DNA from: Clostridia bacterium
Lineage (GTDB): Bacteria > Bacillota > DULZ01
NCBI GenBank assembly: GCA_012520135.1
Contig: JAAYOX010000205.1
Span: forward strand, 1-10,684
Direction: 5' to 3'
Length of the DNA stretch: 10,684 nt
Position 1 is the first letter of the stretch. Every line of letters begins with the position of its first letter. The position numbers and the translations under genes were made by a program. Shown piece after piece: positions 1-7,401 of the stretch. The notes under the pieces are model-generated. The model worked only from the letters and a program-made list of their open reading frames with translations, was not told where the DNA came from and did not search any database.

Positions 1-297
1 GGACAACAGATTGAAGTGGATGAAGACGGTTTCATTACTGATCCTGGTTTGTGGAATGAGGAATTGGCGGAGTTTCTGGCAAAGACTGAGGAAATAGAAG
101 AACTGACAGAAGATCATTGGAAAGTGATCAACTACCTCAATAATTACTACAAAGAATTCGGGATTGCTCCAATGGTGCGGAAACTGTGTAAGGATACCGG
201 CTTTAAACTGAACTACATTTATGAGTTGTTTCCCAGCGGGCCTGCAAAAGGTGCGTGTAAAATTGCCGGTTTACCTAAGCCTACCGGTTGCGTGTAA
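1..297 (+). CDS. dsrC: DsrC, sulfur carrier of dissimilatory sulfite reduction (5' end outside the window)
   Basis: Small cytoplasmic sulfur-transfer protein. DsrAB loads sulfite-derived sulfur between its two C-terminal cysteines as a trisulfide, which DsrMK then reduces. The frame is open from the first base, so the start lies upstream; the family is about 105-110 aa and 98 codons are visible. The internal GTG at 16 is not a start, because it falls inside the conserved segment IEVDEDGF. Family marks: DEDGF near the N-terminus, FGIAPMVRKL in the middle, and a C-terminal arm ending GLPKPTGCV. The arm carries the penultimate Cys and a second Cys 11 residues earlier (in GACKIAG), the spacing of true redox DsrC; one-cysteine TusE/RspA relatives lack the second. 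It heads the dsr operon seen here. Identification is very secure; only the N-terminus is missing. Confidence 0.96.
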   Translation, partial: GQQIEVDEDGFITDPGLWNEELAEFLAKTEEIEELTEDHWKVINYLNNYYKEFGIAPMVRKLCKDTGFKLNYIYELFPSGPAKGACKIAGLPKPTGCV

Positions 298-318
298 GAA
301 ACTGTTGCACGGATGATC

Positions 319-348
319 AGAGGGAAATCACCTGGGTGGTTTCCCTCT
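319..348 (+). other. Strong stem-loop between dsrC and the downstream operon genes
   Basis: Positions 319-331 pair with 336-348 in a continuous 13-bp stem (one G-U pair) around a CTGG loop. No T-run follows (the next bases are ACCAAAATTAAT), so it is not a standard intrinsic terminator. It starts 21 nt after the dsrC stop and ends 18 nt before the next gene's ribosome binding site. Its likely role (inference) is to protect the 3' end of a processed dsrC mRNA or to attenuate read-through, which would let the abundant carrier DsrC be made in excess over the enzymes downstream. Confidence 0.7.
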
Positions 349-378
349 ACCAAAATTAATGGAAACGGGGGTACTGCA

Positions 379-2073
379 ATGGGGGAAAAACAAAAAATTG
401 TCATTATTGGCGGAGTAGCTGCCGGTCCCAAAGCGGCGGCAAGAGCACGGCGGCTTTTGCCCAATGCTGATATTACTGTGGTAGACAAAGGTAACCTAAT
501 CTCCTATGGCAGTTGCGGTTTGCCTCTAATGCTACAGGGGATGGTGGCAGGCCTGGACCCGTTAACATCTACGAATTCCGGTGTTAAAAGAGATTTAGCT
601 TATTTTGCTAATGAGAAAGATATCCGGTTCCGGATTAAAACTGTAGCCGAGGGGATTGATACTGCAAAAGGTGAAGTAGCTTTATTTGATATAGAAAACA
701 AAAAAGCGTATAAGCTTCCCTTCGATCAGTTGGTCTTAGCTACGGGGGCTAAACCGTTTGTACCCCCAATCCCAGGCGTTGACTCCGAAGGAGTCACCGT
801 ACTTCATCATCCCTATGATGCCGTTAAGGTTCGCGAACGGTTGAAAAGCGGTGCCAAAAGCATCATGATTGTAGGCGGCGGTCTAATCGGCTTGGAAGTG
901 GCGGCGGCCTTGGGTTCCCCAAAACGTCAGGTGATGGTGGTAGAGCGGGAGCCACAGCTATTACCGGGCTTATTGGACCCTGAAATGGCTTCCTTTGTGC
1001 AGGAAGAGATGGAGACCAACTATGTGACGGTCCGGACCGGTGAAGAAGTGCAGGCTATCGAGACCTGCGAAGCCGGCAAAAAAAAGGTCCACCTGTCTCA
1101 TGATGCAGTAGAAGTTGACTTAGTAGTTATAGCTTGTGGCGTTAGACCTAATGTTGAGTTAGCCAGGGACTGCGGACTTGTGATTGGCAGTACGGGAGGA
1201 ATCGTTGTAGATGAGTATTTGCGTACCAGTGATCCCAATATCTATGCAGCGGGAGACTGTGTCGAGAACAAACATTTAGTTACCGGTCGACCTGTTTATG
1301 TTCCCTTGGCCTCTACTGCTAACAAGCAAGGGAGAGTCATCGGCAGCAATCTAGCCGGATTGAAGGAGACTTTCCCCGGTGTAATGGGGACCGGAGTGTT
1401 TCAAGTCTTTGAGCTAAACGGAGGCAAAACCGGTCTAACTGAAAAAGAAGCTAGGGCTTTAGGTTATCCGGTAATTACCAGTTTTACTGCCGGGTTGGAT
1501 TCCGCTCATTATTACCCTCTTCATGGAAATGGAATCATTAAACTGGTGTCCTGTGCTGATACGGGTAAATTGTTGGGAGCTCAGGTGGCAGGCCCAGGCG
1601 AGTTAATCAAAAGGCTGGATGTATTTAGTACCGCTATTCAGTTTGGGGCTACAATGGAGCAGGTAGCCAACCTTGATCTGGGATATGCCCCGCCTTTCGC
1701 TACGCCTATTGATTTGGGAATCCATGCGGCAAACACCTTGAGAAACAAGTCCCAGGGATGGCTTAACAGTATTAATGTTAAGGAGTTTCAAGAACTAATC
1801 GAGAGTAATGCAGAGTTATTGTTATTGGATGTTCGTACTCCTGAGGAAGCGGCAGATCGACCCCTTGGTGTAGGGGAGCAACTGCGGATTCCCCTCTATG
1901 AATTGAGAGGGAGACTTGATGAAGTTCCTAAAGGTAAAAAGATTATCACTGTTTGTGAATTGGGAATCAGAGCATATGAGGCCCAACGGATTTTAGCCGG
2001 GGCAGGAATTAAAGATGTGGCAGCTTTAGAAGGTGGAGTTTACGGATTGCCAAAAAGTCTCCTTGCCAATTAA
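379..2073 (+). CDS. FAD-dependent CoA-disulfide/polysulfide reductase with C-terminal rhodanese domain (Npsr/CoADR-like)
   Basis: Flavoprotein disulfide reductase of 564 aa that should use NAD(P)H to reduce CoA-disulfide, CoA-persulfide or polysulfide in the cytoplasm. FAD-binding GGVAAG is at residues 11-16. The single active cysteine of the CoADR type is C46 in SYGSCGLP. The NAD(P)H Rossmann motif GGGLIGLE is at 166-173, a second FAD motif IYAAGDC at 288-294, and the dimerisation domain with YAPPF follows. From about residue 465 comes a rhodanese domain with DVRTPEE and active-site loop CELGIRA (C526). The length matches rhodanese-fused NADH persulfide/polysulfide reductases. The start at 379 is chosen because a G-rich ribosome site sits 7 nt upstream; the frame stays open back to 313, but that stretch includes the hairpin. 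Lying between dsrC and dsrN, it probably handles persulfides of the sulfite-reduction pathway. The exact substrate is unproven. Confidence 0.92.
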   Translation: MGEKQKIVIIGGVAAGPKAAARARRLLPNADITVVDKGNLISYGSCGLPLMLQGMVAGLDPLTSTNSGVKRDLAYFANEKDIRFRIKTVAEGIDTAKGEVALFDIENKKAYKLPFDQLVLATGAKPFVPPIPGVDSEGVTVLHHPYDAVKVRERLKSGAKSIMIVGGGLIGLEVAAALGSPKRQVMVVEREPQLLPGLLDPEMASFVQEEMETNYVTVRTGEEVQAIETCEAGKKKVHLSHDAVEVDLVVIACGVRPNVELARDCGLVIGSTGGIVVDEYLRTSDPNIYAAGDCVENKHLVTGRPVYVPLASTANKQGRVIGSNLAGLKETFPGVMGTGVFQVFELNGGKTGLTEKEARALGYPVITSFTAGLDSAHYYPLHGNGIIKLVSCADTGKLLGAQVAGPGELIKRLDVFSTAIQFGATMEQVANLDLGYAPPFATPIDLGIHAANTLRNKSQGWLNSINVKEFQELIESNAELLLLDVRTPEEAADRPLGVGEQLRIPLYELRGRLDEVPKGKKIITVCELGIRAYEAQRILAGAGIKDVAALEGGVYGLPKSLLAN

Positions 2074-2108
2074 AAGCCTGGGGAATTCACGATGGAAGAG
2101 GGATGCCT

Positions 2109-3551
2109 ATGTTAAAGTCAGCAATTATACCTCGCTTAGTGATTGCTGCTCCTCATGGTCAATCGGGAAAAACGACGGTGACGTTAGGCCTGCTAGGTGC
2201 TTTGACAGGAAAAGGCATAAAGGTGCAGCCATTTAAAAAAGGCCCTGATTACATTGATCCCAGTTGGCTATCGGTTATGGCCCGTCGCTCATGTCGCAAC
2301 CTGGATTGCTATTTACTGGATGATACTACTTTGCTTCAGTCCTTCGCCAGGGCAAGCAGGGACGCGGATTTGGCTATTGTAGAAGGTGCCATGGGTCTCT
2401 ACGACGGTGTTGACCGGGAGGGCAGCGGCAGTACGGCTCAAATTGCTAAAAAACTGAAGGCACCGGTTATTCTTGTTTTGGATTGTCGCCGGATGACCAG
2501 AAGTGGGGCTGCGGTAGTAATGGGATTTCAGCATTTCGATCCAGAAGTCAATATTGCCGGGGTGATCTTGAATAATGTAGCCAGAACAAGACATCGCCGG
2601 ATGCTGGAAGACTGTATCAGAGATTACTGCGGTCTGCCTGTGCTGGGTGTCGTGCCCAAAAATAGCGGTATCAGCATTCCTAATCGGCATTTAGGTTTGA
2701 TTCCTGCTAATGAGAATGAGCAACTCACAAAAGTTTTTCAGACGGCTACTGCCTTAATGATGGAGAACTTGGATTTGGATGCTATTATGGAGCTGGCTAA
2801 TCAAGCACCTGCTTTGGAGTTTGACGACTTTGAAAATCCTGTGACTGTTTGGGAGGATAAACCGACCATCGGTATTTTCCGGGATCAGGTGTTCTCATTC
2901 TATTATCCGGAAAATTTAGAGGCTTTGACGGCAGCCGGTGCACGATTGGTTTTCATTGAATCATTAAAACAGGAAAGTTTGCCTGATGTAGATGCTCTGA
3001 TTATCGGTGGAGGTTTTCCGGAGTTATTTGGTGATGAATTGAGTCGCAACCGTTCGTTGCTTCAATCCCTTAAAGATCGCATTGAGCAAGGGATGCCTGT
3101 ATATGCTGAGGCCGGAGGTATGGTGCTCTTAGGTCGAAGCATTACAGTTGAAGGCAACAAGTATCCTATGACCGGAGTTTTACCCTTTGACGTAGTTTTG
3201 GAGAAGAAACCTCAAGGTCATGGGTATACATTATTGGAGACTATAACGCCTAATCCGTTAATGCCTGTAGGCACCTTGGTTAAAGGACACGAGTTTTTCC
3301 ATACTCGCATGTTGAACTTTGATTCAAGCAAAGCGCAATTTGCCTATCGAGTAAAACGAGGCCATGGCATTGATGGAGAACATGACGGGCTTCTCTATAA
3401 AAATGTTTTTGCTTCATATAACTATCTTCATGGATTGAGTACTAAAGAGTGGGCCCCAAGGATGGTGGCATTAGCCGGATGGTATAGGAAGCAACGTCTG
3501 AATGCCGGTTTTGTAGTTGCTGATTCCATGGAGAACAATATGGGCCTATAG
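2109..3551 (+). CDS. dsrN: DsrN, cobyrinate a,c-diamide synthase-like (CbiA/CobB family) siroheme amidase with degenerate glutaminase site
   Basis: Two-domain ATP-dependent amidotransferase of 480 aa. The N-terminal synthetase has the P-loop PHGQSGKTT at residues 15-23, then KKGPDYIDP and EGAMGLYDG, which are CbiA hallmarks. The C-terminal part (from about 255) is a class-I GATase fold with GGGFPE and GHEFFHTR. In sulfur-metabolising bacteria the dsr-linked member (DsrN) is implicated in converting siroheme to siroamide for DsrAB. Oddity: the nucleophile motif normally reading YAECGG is YAEAGG (A335), there is no cysteine anywhere in the C-terminal domain, and the usual HLH near the end is Y-L-H (439-441). 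Start: GGAAGAGGG at 2094-2102 is well placed for ATG 2109 and too close for ATG 2103, which would add two residues. It lies 35 nt after the reductase gene and 20 nt before dsrM. Family assignment is firm; role as DsrN rests on context. Confidence 0.9.
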   Translation: MLKSAIIPRLVIAAPHGQSGKTTVTLGLLGALTGKGIKVQPFKKGPDYIDPSWLSVMARRSCRNLDCYLLDDTTLLQSFARASRDADLAIVEGAMGLYDGVDREGSGSTAQIAKKLKAPVILVLDCRRMTRSGAAVVMGFQHFDPEVNIAGVILNNVARTRHRRMLEDCIRDYCGLPVLGVVPKNSGISIPNRHLGLIPANENEQLTKVFQTATALMMENLDLDAIMELANQAPALEFDDFENPVTVWEDKPTIGIFRDQVFSFYYPENLEALTAAGARLVFIESLKQESLPDVDALIIGGGFPELFGDELSRNRSLLQSLKDRIEQGMPVYAEAGGMVLLGRSITVEGNKYPMTGVLPFDVVLEKKPQGHGYTLLETITPNPLMPVGTLVKGHEFFHTRMLNFDSSKAQFAYRVKRGHGIDGEHDGLLYKNVFASYNYLHGLSTKEWAPRMVALAGWYRKQRLNAGFVVADSMENNMGL

Positions 3552-3571
3552 GTCAAAAGGGGGGTAATGGA

Positions 3572-4477
3572 GTGTTTTTATCCGTCTTTATTTGCCTTAC
3601 TGTTTTAGCTTTCATCATAATTACTATCAATAGAGCAGTCAAATATGCCAAGATGCCAATGCATACCCGTTGGGAGCTGTATCCGGTTCCCCAGGAAAAA
3701 GGGCGAGGAGAATACGGCGGTTCCTATTATGAAGAGGTGTTATGGTGGGAAAAACCCCGGGAGACTTCACTGGCCGGGGAGTTAGCAGAAATGTTTAAAG
3801 AAATGCTGTTTATCAAAAAACTCTTTGATAACCAGCGGTCTCTGTGGTGGTTGTCCTATTCGTTACATTTGGGCATCTATTTATTAATCGCGTGGGCTGT
3901 ATTGATTTTCCTTGGCGGCTTCACGGAAAAGGCCGGTGTAACGGTGGCGGCGGGAAGTGGTGTTTGGCCAAGTTTGTTATATTACTTAACTCTTCCTACC
4001 GGTATTCTGGGAGGCATTTTGGTGGCACTGGGTTCCATCAGTCTTTTTCTGAGGCGAGTTTTTACACCTACCTTAAGGATTTACAGTAATCCACAGGATT
4101 ATTTCAATTTAATTTTTATTTTTGTAGTAGCTGCCAGCGGTTTGTTATTATGGTCAGCAGATCCTGACTTCAGCGGGGCAAGAAACCTGGCTGCATCTTT
4201 GCTGTCTTTGCAGCCAATTGGAGCCGACGGTTTGATGACCTTCCATTTGGTGCTATTAGGGTGTCTTTTGATTTACATACCTTCATCCAAGATGAGCCAT
4301 TATGTAGGTAAATATTTTACCTACCACAAAGTACTGTGGGAAAATGAACCTAATTTACCCGGCAGTGCCATCATGAAGGCGGTAGAAGAGGCGAGAGGGA
4401 AGAAGGGTGTCCAAAGCTGGTCTGCACCTCATTTTCAAGGGGCGCAAAATACTCAGGAAAAGGCCGCCGGTCAATAG
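3572..4477 (+). CDS. dsrM: DsrM, membrane cytochrome b subunit of the DsrMK complex (NarI-like)
   Basis: Integral membrane subunit of 301 aa that oxidises menaquinol and passes electrons to DsrK. About five membrane segments are visible: residues 2-20, 92-116, 132-160, 178-195 and 218-240, with a polar loop at about 27-90. Histidines suitable as heme b ligands lie in or next to helices: H99 (YSLHLGIY), H225 (MTFHLVLL) and H243 (MSHYVGKY). The C-terminal tail from about 245 is charged and presumably cytoplasmic. GTG start at 3572 is preceded by a run of six G at 3559-3564 with suitable spacing; the ATG at 3567 is out of frame. It sits 20 nt after dsrN and 14 nt before dsrK, so the pair is surely co-transcribed. 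Which histidines bind heme is inferred, not demonstrated. Confidence 0.94.
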   Translation: MFLSVFICLTVLAFIIITINRAVKYAKMPMHTRWELYPVPQEKGRGEYGGSYYEEVLWWEKPRETSLAGELAEMFKEMLFIKKLFDNQRSLWWLSYSLHLGIYLLIAWAVLIFLGGFTEKAGVTVAAGSGVWPSLLYYLTLPTGILGGILVALGSISLFLRRVFTPTLRIYSNPQDYFNLIFIFVVAASGLLLWSADPDFSGARNLAASLLSLQPIGADGLMTFHLVLLGCLLIYIPSSKMSHYVGKYFTYHKVLWENEPNLPGSAIMKAVEEARGKKGVQSWSAPHFQGAQNTQEKAAGQ

Positions 4478-4491
4478 GAAGGGGGATAAGA

Positions 4492-6111
4492 ATGGTGAGG
4501 AAGCTAATACGACCGCAAGATGTGATGCAATCGGACTCTCAATTGATTACATTAGAACAGGCAGACTTAATGCCGTTGCCGTATCCCTACGATAATCCCG
4601 AATCGGAACCTTCCTTTTCACCGGTTAAAGAAGCCTGGAAAGATAAGCACTGTACTACTTTGGACGGGTTCGTAGGTATTGATACTCTAATCCGACCTGA
4701 TAACAAAGCTGATGAAGAAAAAATGGTTCAAGCTTTTTTACGGGGCATGGAAAAGATTTTGTCTGAGGACACTAACCGGAATTGGCTGCAACCGGTATTA
4801 CTGTCTTTGGAATACTGTGCCAAGTGTAACACCTGTTCCGATGCCTGCCATATTTTTGTAGCCAGTGGGGGCAATGAGCTTTACCGTCCGATTTTCCGCT
4901 CGGAAGTATTCCGTAAATTGATTAAAAAATATCATACCACAGGAGGCAGACTTTTGGGTGCCTTCGTAGGCGCCGATGTGGAATTAAACTGGGAAGGTAT
5001 GGCCCGGCTGGCAGAGTTAGCCTATCGTTGTAATCTTTGTCGCCGGTGCGCCCAAACCTGTCCTTTAGGCCTTGACAATGCATTGATTGCCAGGGAAATC
5101 AGAAAGATTTTCAGTCAGGAATTGGGGATTGCTCCTAAACCGTTACATGAGAAGGGTACTATGCTACAGTTGAAAACCGGTTCCAGTACAGGTATTACCA
5201 AACCGGCCCTGCTGGATATGCTGGAGTTTATTGAGGAAGATATCGAAGAAAAAACAGGGAAAAAAATCAAGTTTCCATTAGATAAAAAAGGAGCAGATAT
5301 CCTCCTTACCCATAATGCCGGGGAATACATGGCCTGGCCGGAAAACCCGGCCGCGTTTGCCATACTATTCGAGGAGGCCGGTTTAGACTGGACCCTGAGC
5401 ACCGATTTAATCGGTTATGATAATGTGAATTACGGTATCTGGTATGACGATTTCCAGGCTAGACGGGTTGCTGAAGAACAATTTAGGGCAGCCAAAGAAT
5501 TAGGGGTCAAAAGAATTATTATCGGCGAGTGCGGTCATGCTCACAGGGCTGCTGCAATAAGCATGGACAGGATGGTAACTTCCGAAAACTACGTTCCAAG
5601 GGAAAGTTGTTTACCTCTTTTGTGGGACTTGGTTAAGACCAAACGTTTGAAGTTTGACCCCAGCAAAAATAATTTCCCCGTAACGTTGCATGATCCTTGT
5701 AATGTGGTCAGGGCCATGGGAATCGTCCAGCCTCAGCGGGAAATTTTAAAAGCGATTGCTCCGGGTTTCCGGGAAATGACTCCTAACGGGGTATACAACT
5801 ACTGCTGTGGAGGAGGCAGTGGCTTTGCCATTATGAACTCCATGAATTTCTCGGAATTTCGCAATAAGGTCAGTTGCAGGATGAAATTCAAACAAATCCT
5901 CGATGCTTTTAAACAGGAGATCGGTGACGTGAATACTCCTAAGGTAGTTTGTGCCCCTTGTTCCAACTGTAAGGGCTCTATTAGGGACATCTTAGAATAC
6001 TACGAAGCTACCGACAAATATAATCTCCAGTACACAGGTTTGGTTGAATTAATGGTGAATGCACTGGTGAGCATTGACAAGCCGTATTTGGAATTCCTCG
6101 AAGAAGACTAA
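4492..6111 (+). CDS. dsrK: DsrK, HdrD-like iron-sulfur catalytic subunit of the DsrMK complex
   Basis: Catalytic subunit of 539 aa on the cytoplasmic side of DsrM, related to heterodisulfide reductase HdrD; its accepted substrate is the DsrC trisulfide. Two [4Fe-4S] ferredoxin motifs are present: C109-A-K-C112-N-T-C115-S-D-A-C119 and C180-N-L-C183-R-R-C186-A-Q-T-C190-P. The CCG-domain cysteines for the special active-site cluster are H400-D-P-C403, C438-C439-G-G-G and C487-A-P-C490 with C493. An earlier half-motif, GECGHAH at 345-351, belongs to the first of the two CCG repeats. The ribosome site AGGAAGGGGG lies just upstream of ATG 4492. The stop codon is part of the operon terminator. dsrJ, dsrO and dsrP do not follow, which fits the two-subunit complex of Gram-positive sulfate reducers. 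Confidence 0.96.
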   Translation: MVRKLIRPQDVMQSDSQLITLEQADLMPLPYPYDNPESEPSFSPVKEAWKDKHCTTLDGFVGIDTLIRPDNKADEEKMVQAFLRGMEKILSEDTNRNWLQPVLLSLEYCAKCNTCSDACHIFVASGGNELYRPIFRSEVFRKLIKKYHTTGGRLLGAFVGADVELNWEGMARLAELAYRCNLCRRCAQTCPLGLDNALIAREIRKIFSQELGIAPKPLHEKGTMLQLKTGSSTGITKPALLDMLEFIEEDIEEKTGKKIKFPLDKKGADILLTHNAGEYMAWPENPAAFAILFEEAGLDWTLSTDLIGYDNVNYGIWYDDFQARRVAEEQFRAAKELGVKRIIIGECGHAHRAAAISMDRMVTSENYVPRESCLPLLWDLVKTKRLKFDPSKNNFPVTLHDPCNVVRAMGIVQPQREILKAIAPGFREMTPNGVYNYCCGGGSGFAIMNSMNFSEFRNKVSCRMKFKQILDAFKQEIGDVNTPKVVCAPCSNCKGSIRDILEYYEATDKYNLQYTGLVELMVNALVSIDKPYLEFLEED

Positions 6112-6140
6112 AGGCAGGAAATCTCCTGCCTTTACTTTTT
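6110..6140 (+). terminator. Rho-independent terminator of the dsr operon
   Basis: A perfect 10-bp stem (6110-6119 with 6124-6133) closes an AATC loop and is followed by ACTTTTT. The last two bases of the dsrK stop codon are inside the stem. It marks the end of the dsr transcription unit. Confidence 0.92.
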
Positions 6141-6155
6141 GGCAAACTATGTCTT

Positions 6156-6331
6156 ACCAACCAGTGTTAATCGTGGGCTTCAGAGGAGCCCAGTTTGGGG
6201 ATGAGCTCAGTCGCCCCCGGATGCCTCCGAAATCGCACCTGACGGTGCTCATGCCGTCGGCATTTTCCCTCGGTCTCCTTCGCTCTTTTGATTTTGGCTC
6301 CAATTCAGCCCTTCGATTAACACCGGTTGGT
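6156..6331. repeat. MITE-like element with terminal inverted repeats and internal hairpins
   Basis: The ends are inverted copies. 6156-6173 matches the complement of 6314-6331 at 17 of 18 positions; after a 1-2 nt offset the match resumes (GGGCT, five mostly unmatched bases, GGAGCC), giving arms 6156-6190 and 6296-6331. Inside are three consecutive small hairpins: CGGA-TGCC-TCCG (6218-6229), GCACC-TGAC-GGTGC (6235-6248) and ATGCC-GTC-GGCAT (6251-6263). An open frame crosses the + strand to 6340, but it begins inside dsrK and lacks any ribosome site, so it is not called a gene. No clear target-site duplication is visible. It could be a non-autonomous mobile element, an interspersed palindromic repeat family, or a structured RNA; copy number would decide. 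Confidence 0.65.
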
Positions 6332-6345
6332 TTGTTGTAGAGAGT

Positions 6346-6370
6346 TTAAGGCAGGGAATCCCCTGCCTTT
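6346..6370 (-). terminator. Terminator-type hairpin of the membrane-anchored unknown gene
   Basis: Nine-bp stem 6348-6356 with 6361-6369 and AATC loop, abutting the stop codon of the - strand gene. On the - strand it is followed by the poor T-tract TTAAACTCTC, so it is a weaker terminator than its neighbour at 6110. The sequence is nearly identical to that neighbour. Confidence 0.7.
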
Positions 6371-7401
6371 CAAATGTCTATGGTTAGTTCAAAATTCTTA
6401 CCGCCGATAGAGAATTTGAACCAGATTTGTTTAATGTCTGCCGTATCAGGAACTCTTTCAAACATCAACCGGATTTCCGCCGGCTGCTCTCCACCTGTAT
6501 TAATAGGAATGGCCTCTTCCAGTTGCAGCAAGTTGTAGTTAAATCCGGAACTATCAATTAACACACAATCTTTAAGATATGCTTCAGTTGAAGTTCCATC
6601 AGTTGTGAATGATAGGCAAGGGAACAGGCTTTCGTCCAACCAAAAGTTCCCTAAAAGGATTTTCAATTCCGAATTACTTAATGAAATAGGTTCTGATGAA
6701 TTAAGCGGGCGTTCTAGGGAGGCTAAGGCAATAATAGCCTCTTTTTCTTTAGCTGCACCTACCGGCTTAAAAGAAATATCATGATAAATAATACCGGGGT
6801 TAGCAGGGCTGTCTCCTTGAAAGGCTTCGATAACCCTTAATTGAACAGGATTTGCTTCGGAAGGAAAATCGGGAAACTGTAAATACAGATCCTTAAAGCC
6901 GTCATTGCAAATAGTTTGGTTGCCCCTCATGTCGTCGGGTAAATCTACCAACGGATCATAGAGATGTACCCCTGAGGGCAGAGAATAGGAATCGTAAAGA
7001 TAACTGCGCCCTTGGGAGTCTATGAGCTGAATTGCTTTGCCCCAGCCTTTTTTCAAGCTTAAATCAAGGCTTTCATGGAGGCGTATTTGAAGATAGAGGG
7101 AACTGCCAGCTCTCCCAAATCCTATCACGGATACGCCACCGTCACTATTGTTTTGCACAGGTTGAAACATCATTTTGGGTACCAGGATATAAGGTTCGCC
7201 AGGCGTTATTTTAGCCAGTGCTACAGGCTCCGCTAAAGAACTGGTATTGATTTTAGGTCCTGAAGATAAATCACTGGGAGCCAAGCCCAAAGGCCGGTCT
7301 GTGACGGTGCGGAAAATGAATAGATCAATGATTAAAATCAGCAGTAAGATGCTTCCTACAATAAAAGGTGTCATCTTTCGTTTGCTGCTAATAATAATCA
7401 C
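6370..7401 (-). CDS. Membrane-anchored extracytoplasmic protein of unknown function with duplicated domain
   Basis: I do not recognise a named family. The 343-aa frame has a short basic N-terminus (SKRK), one hydrophobic helix at about 12-30 acting as an uncleaved anchor, then an exported portion rich in beta-prone segments. The motif LIDSQGRSY at 126-134 recurs as LIDSSGFNY at 281-289, each followed by a hydrophobic strand, a proline-rich stretch and a charged strand, which suggests two related beta-sandwich domains (about 60-215 and 225-343). Start problem: GTG at 7401-7399 overlaps the ribosome site AGGAGG (complement of 7401-7406). The well-spaced codons are ATT at 7395 or 7392, and the first ATG (7374) is 26 nt from the site and would still keep the anchor. 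It lies downstream of the YeiH-type transporter, behind a hairpin. A cell-surface sensor or binding role is possible but not shown. Confidence 0.8.
   Translation of the reverse strand: MIIISSKRKMTPFIVGSILLLILIIDLFIFRTVTDRPLGLAPSDLSSGPKINTSSLAEPVALAKITPGEPYILVPKMMFQPVQNNSDGGVSVIGFGRAGSSLYLQIRLHESLDLSLKKGWGKAIQLIDSQGRSYLYDSYSLPSGVHLYDPLVDLPDDMRGNQTICNDGFKDLYLQFPDFPSEANPVQLRVIEAFQGDSPANPGIIYHDISFKPVGAAKEKEAIIALASLERPLNSSEPISLSNSELKILLGNFWLDESLFPCLSFTTDGTSTEAYLKDCVLIDSSGFNYNLLQLEEAIPINTGGEQPAEIRLMFERVPDTADIKQIWFKFSIGGKNFELTIDI

Noticed and set aside
313..378. Upstream extension of the reductase gene from ATG 313.
   Set aside because: It would translate through the 13-bp hairpin, has no ribosome site, and adds 22 residues before a standard FAD-binding N-terminus; ATG 379 has a good site.
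6156..6331. Insertion sequence or transposase remnant.
   Set aside because: No transposase-like coding in any frame and no clear target duplication; a non-autonomous or repeat element fits better.
6074..6340. Open frame on the + strand across the dsrK end and the palindromic element.
   Set aside because: It starts inside dsrK, crosses the terminator and encodes the inverted repeats; no ribosome site. It is explained by the repeat element.
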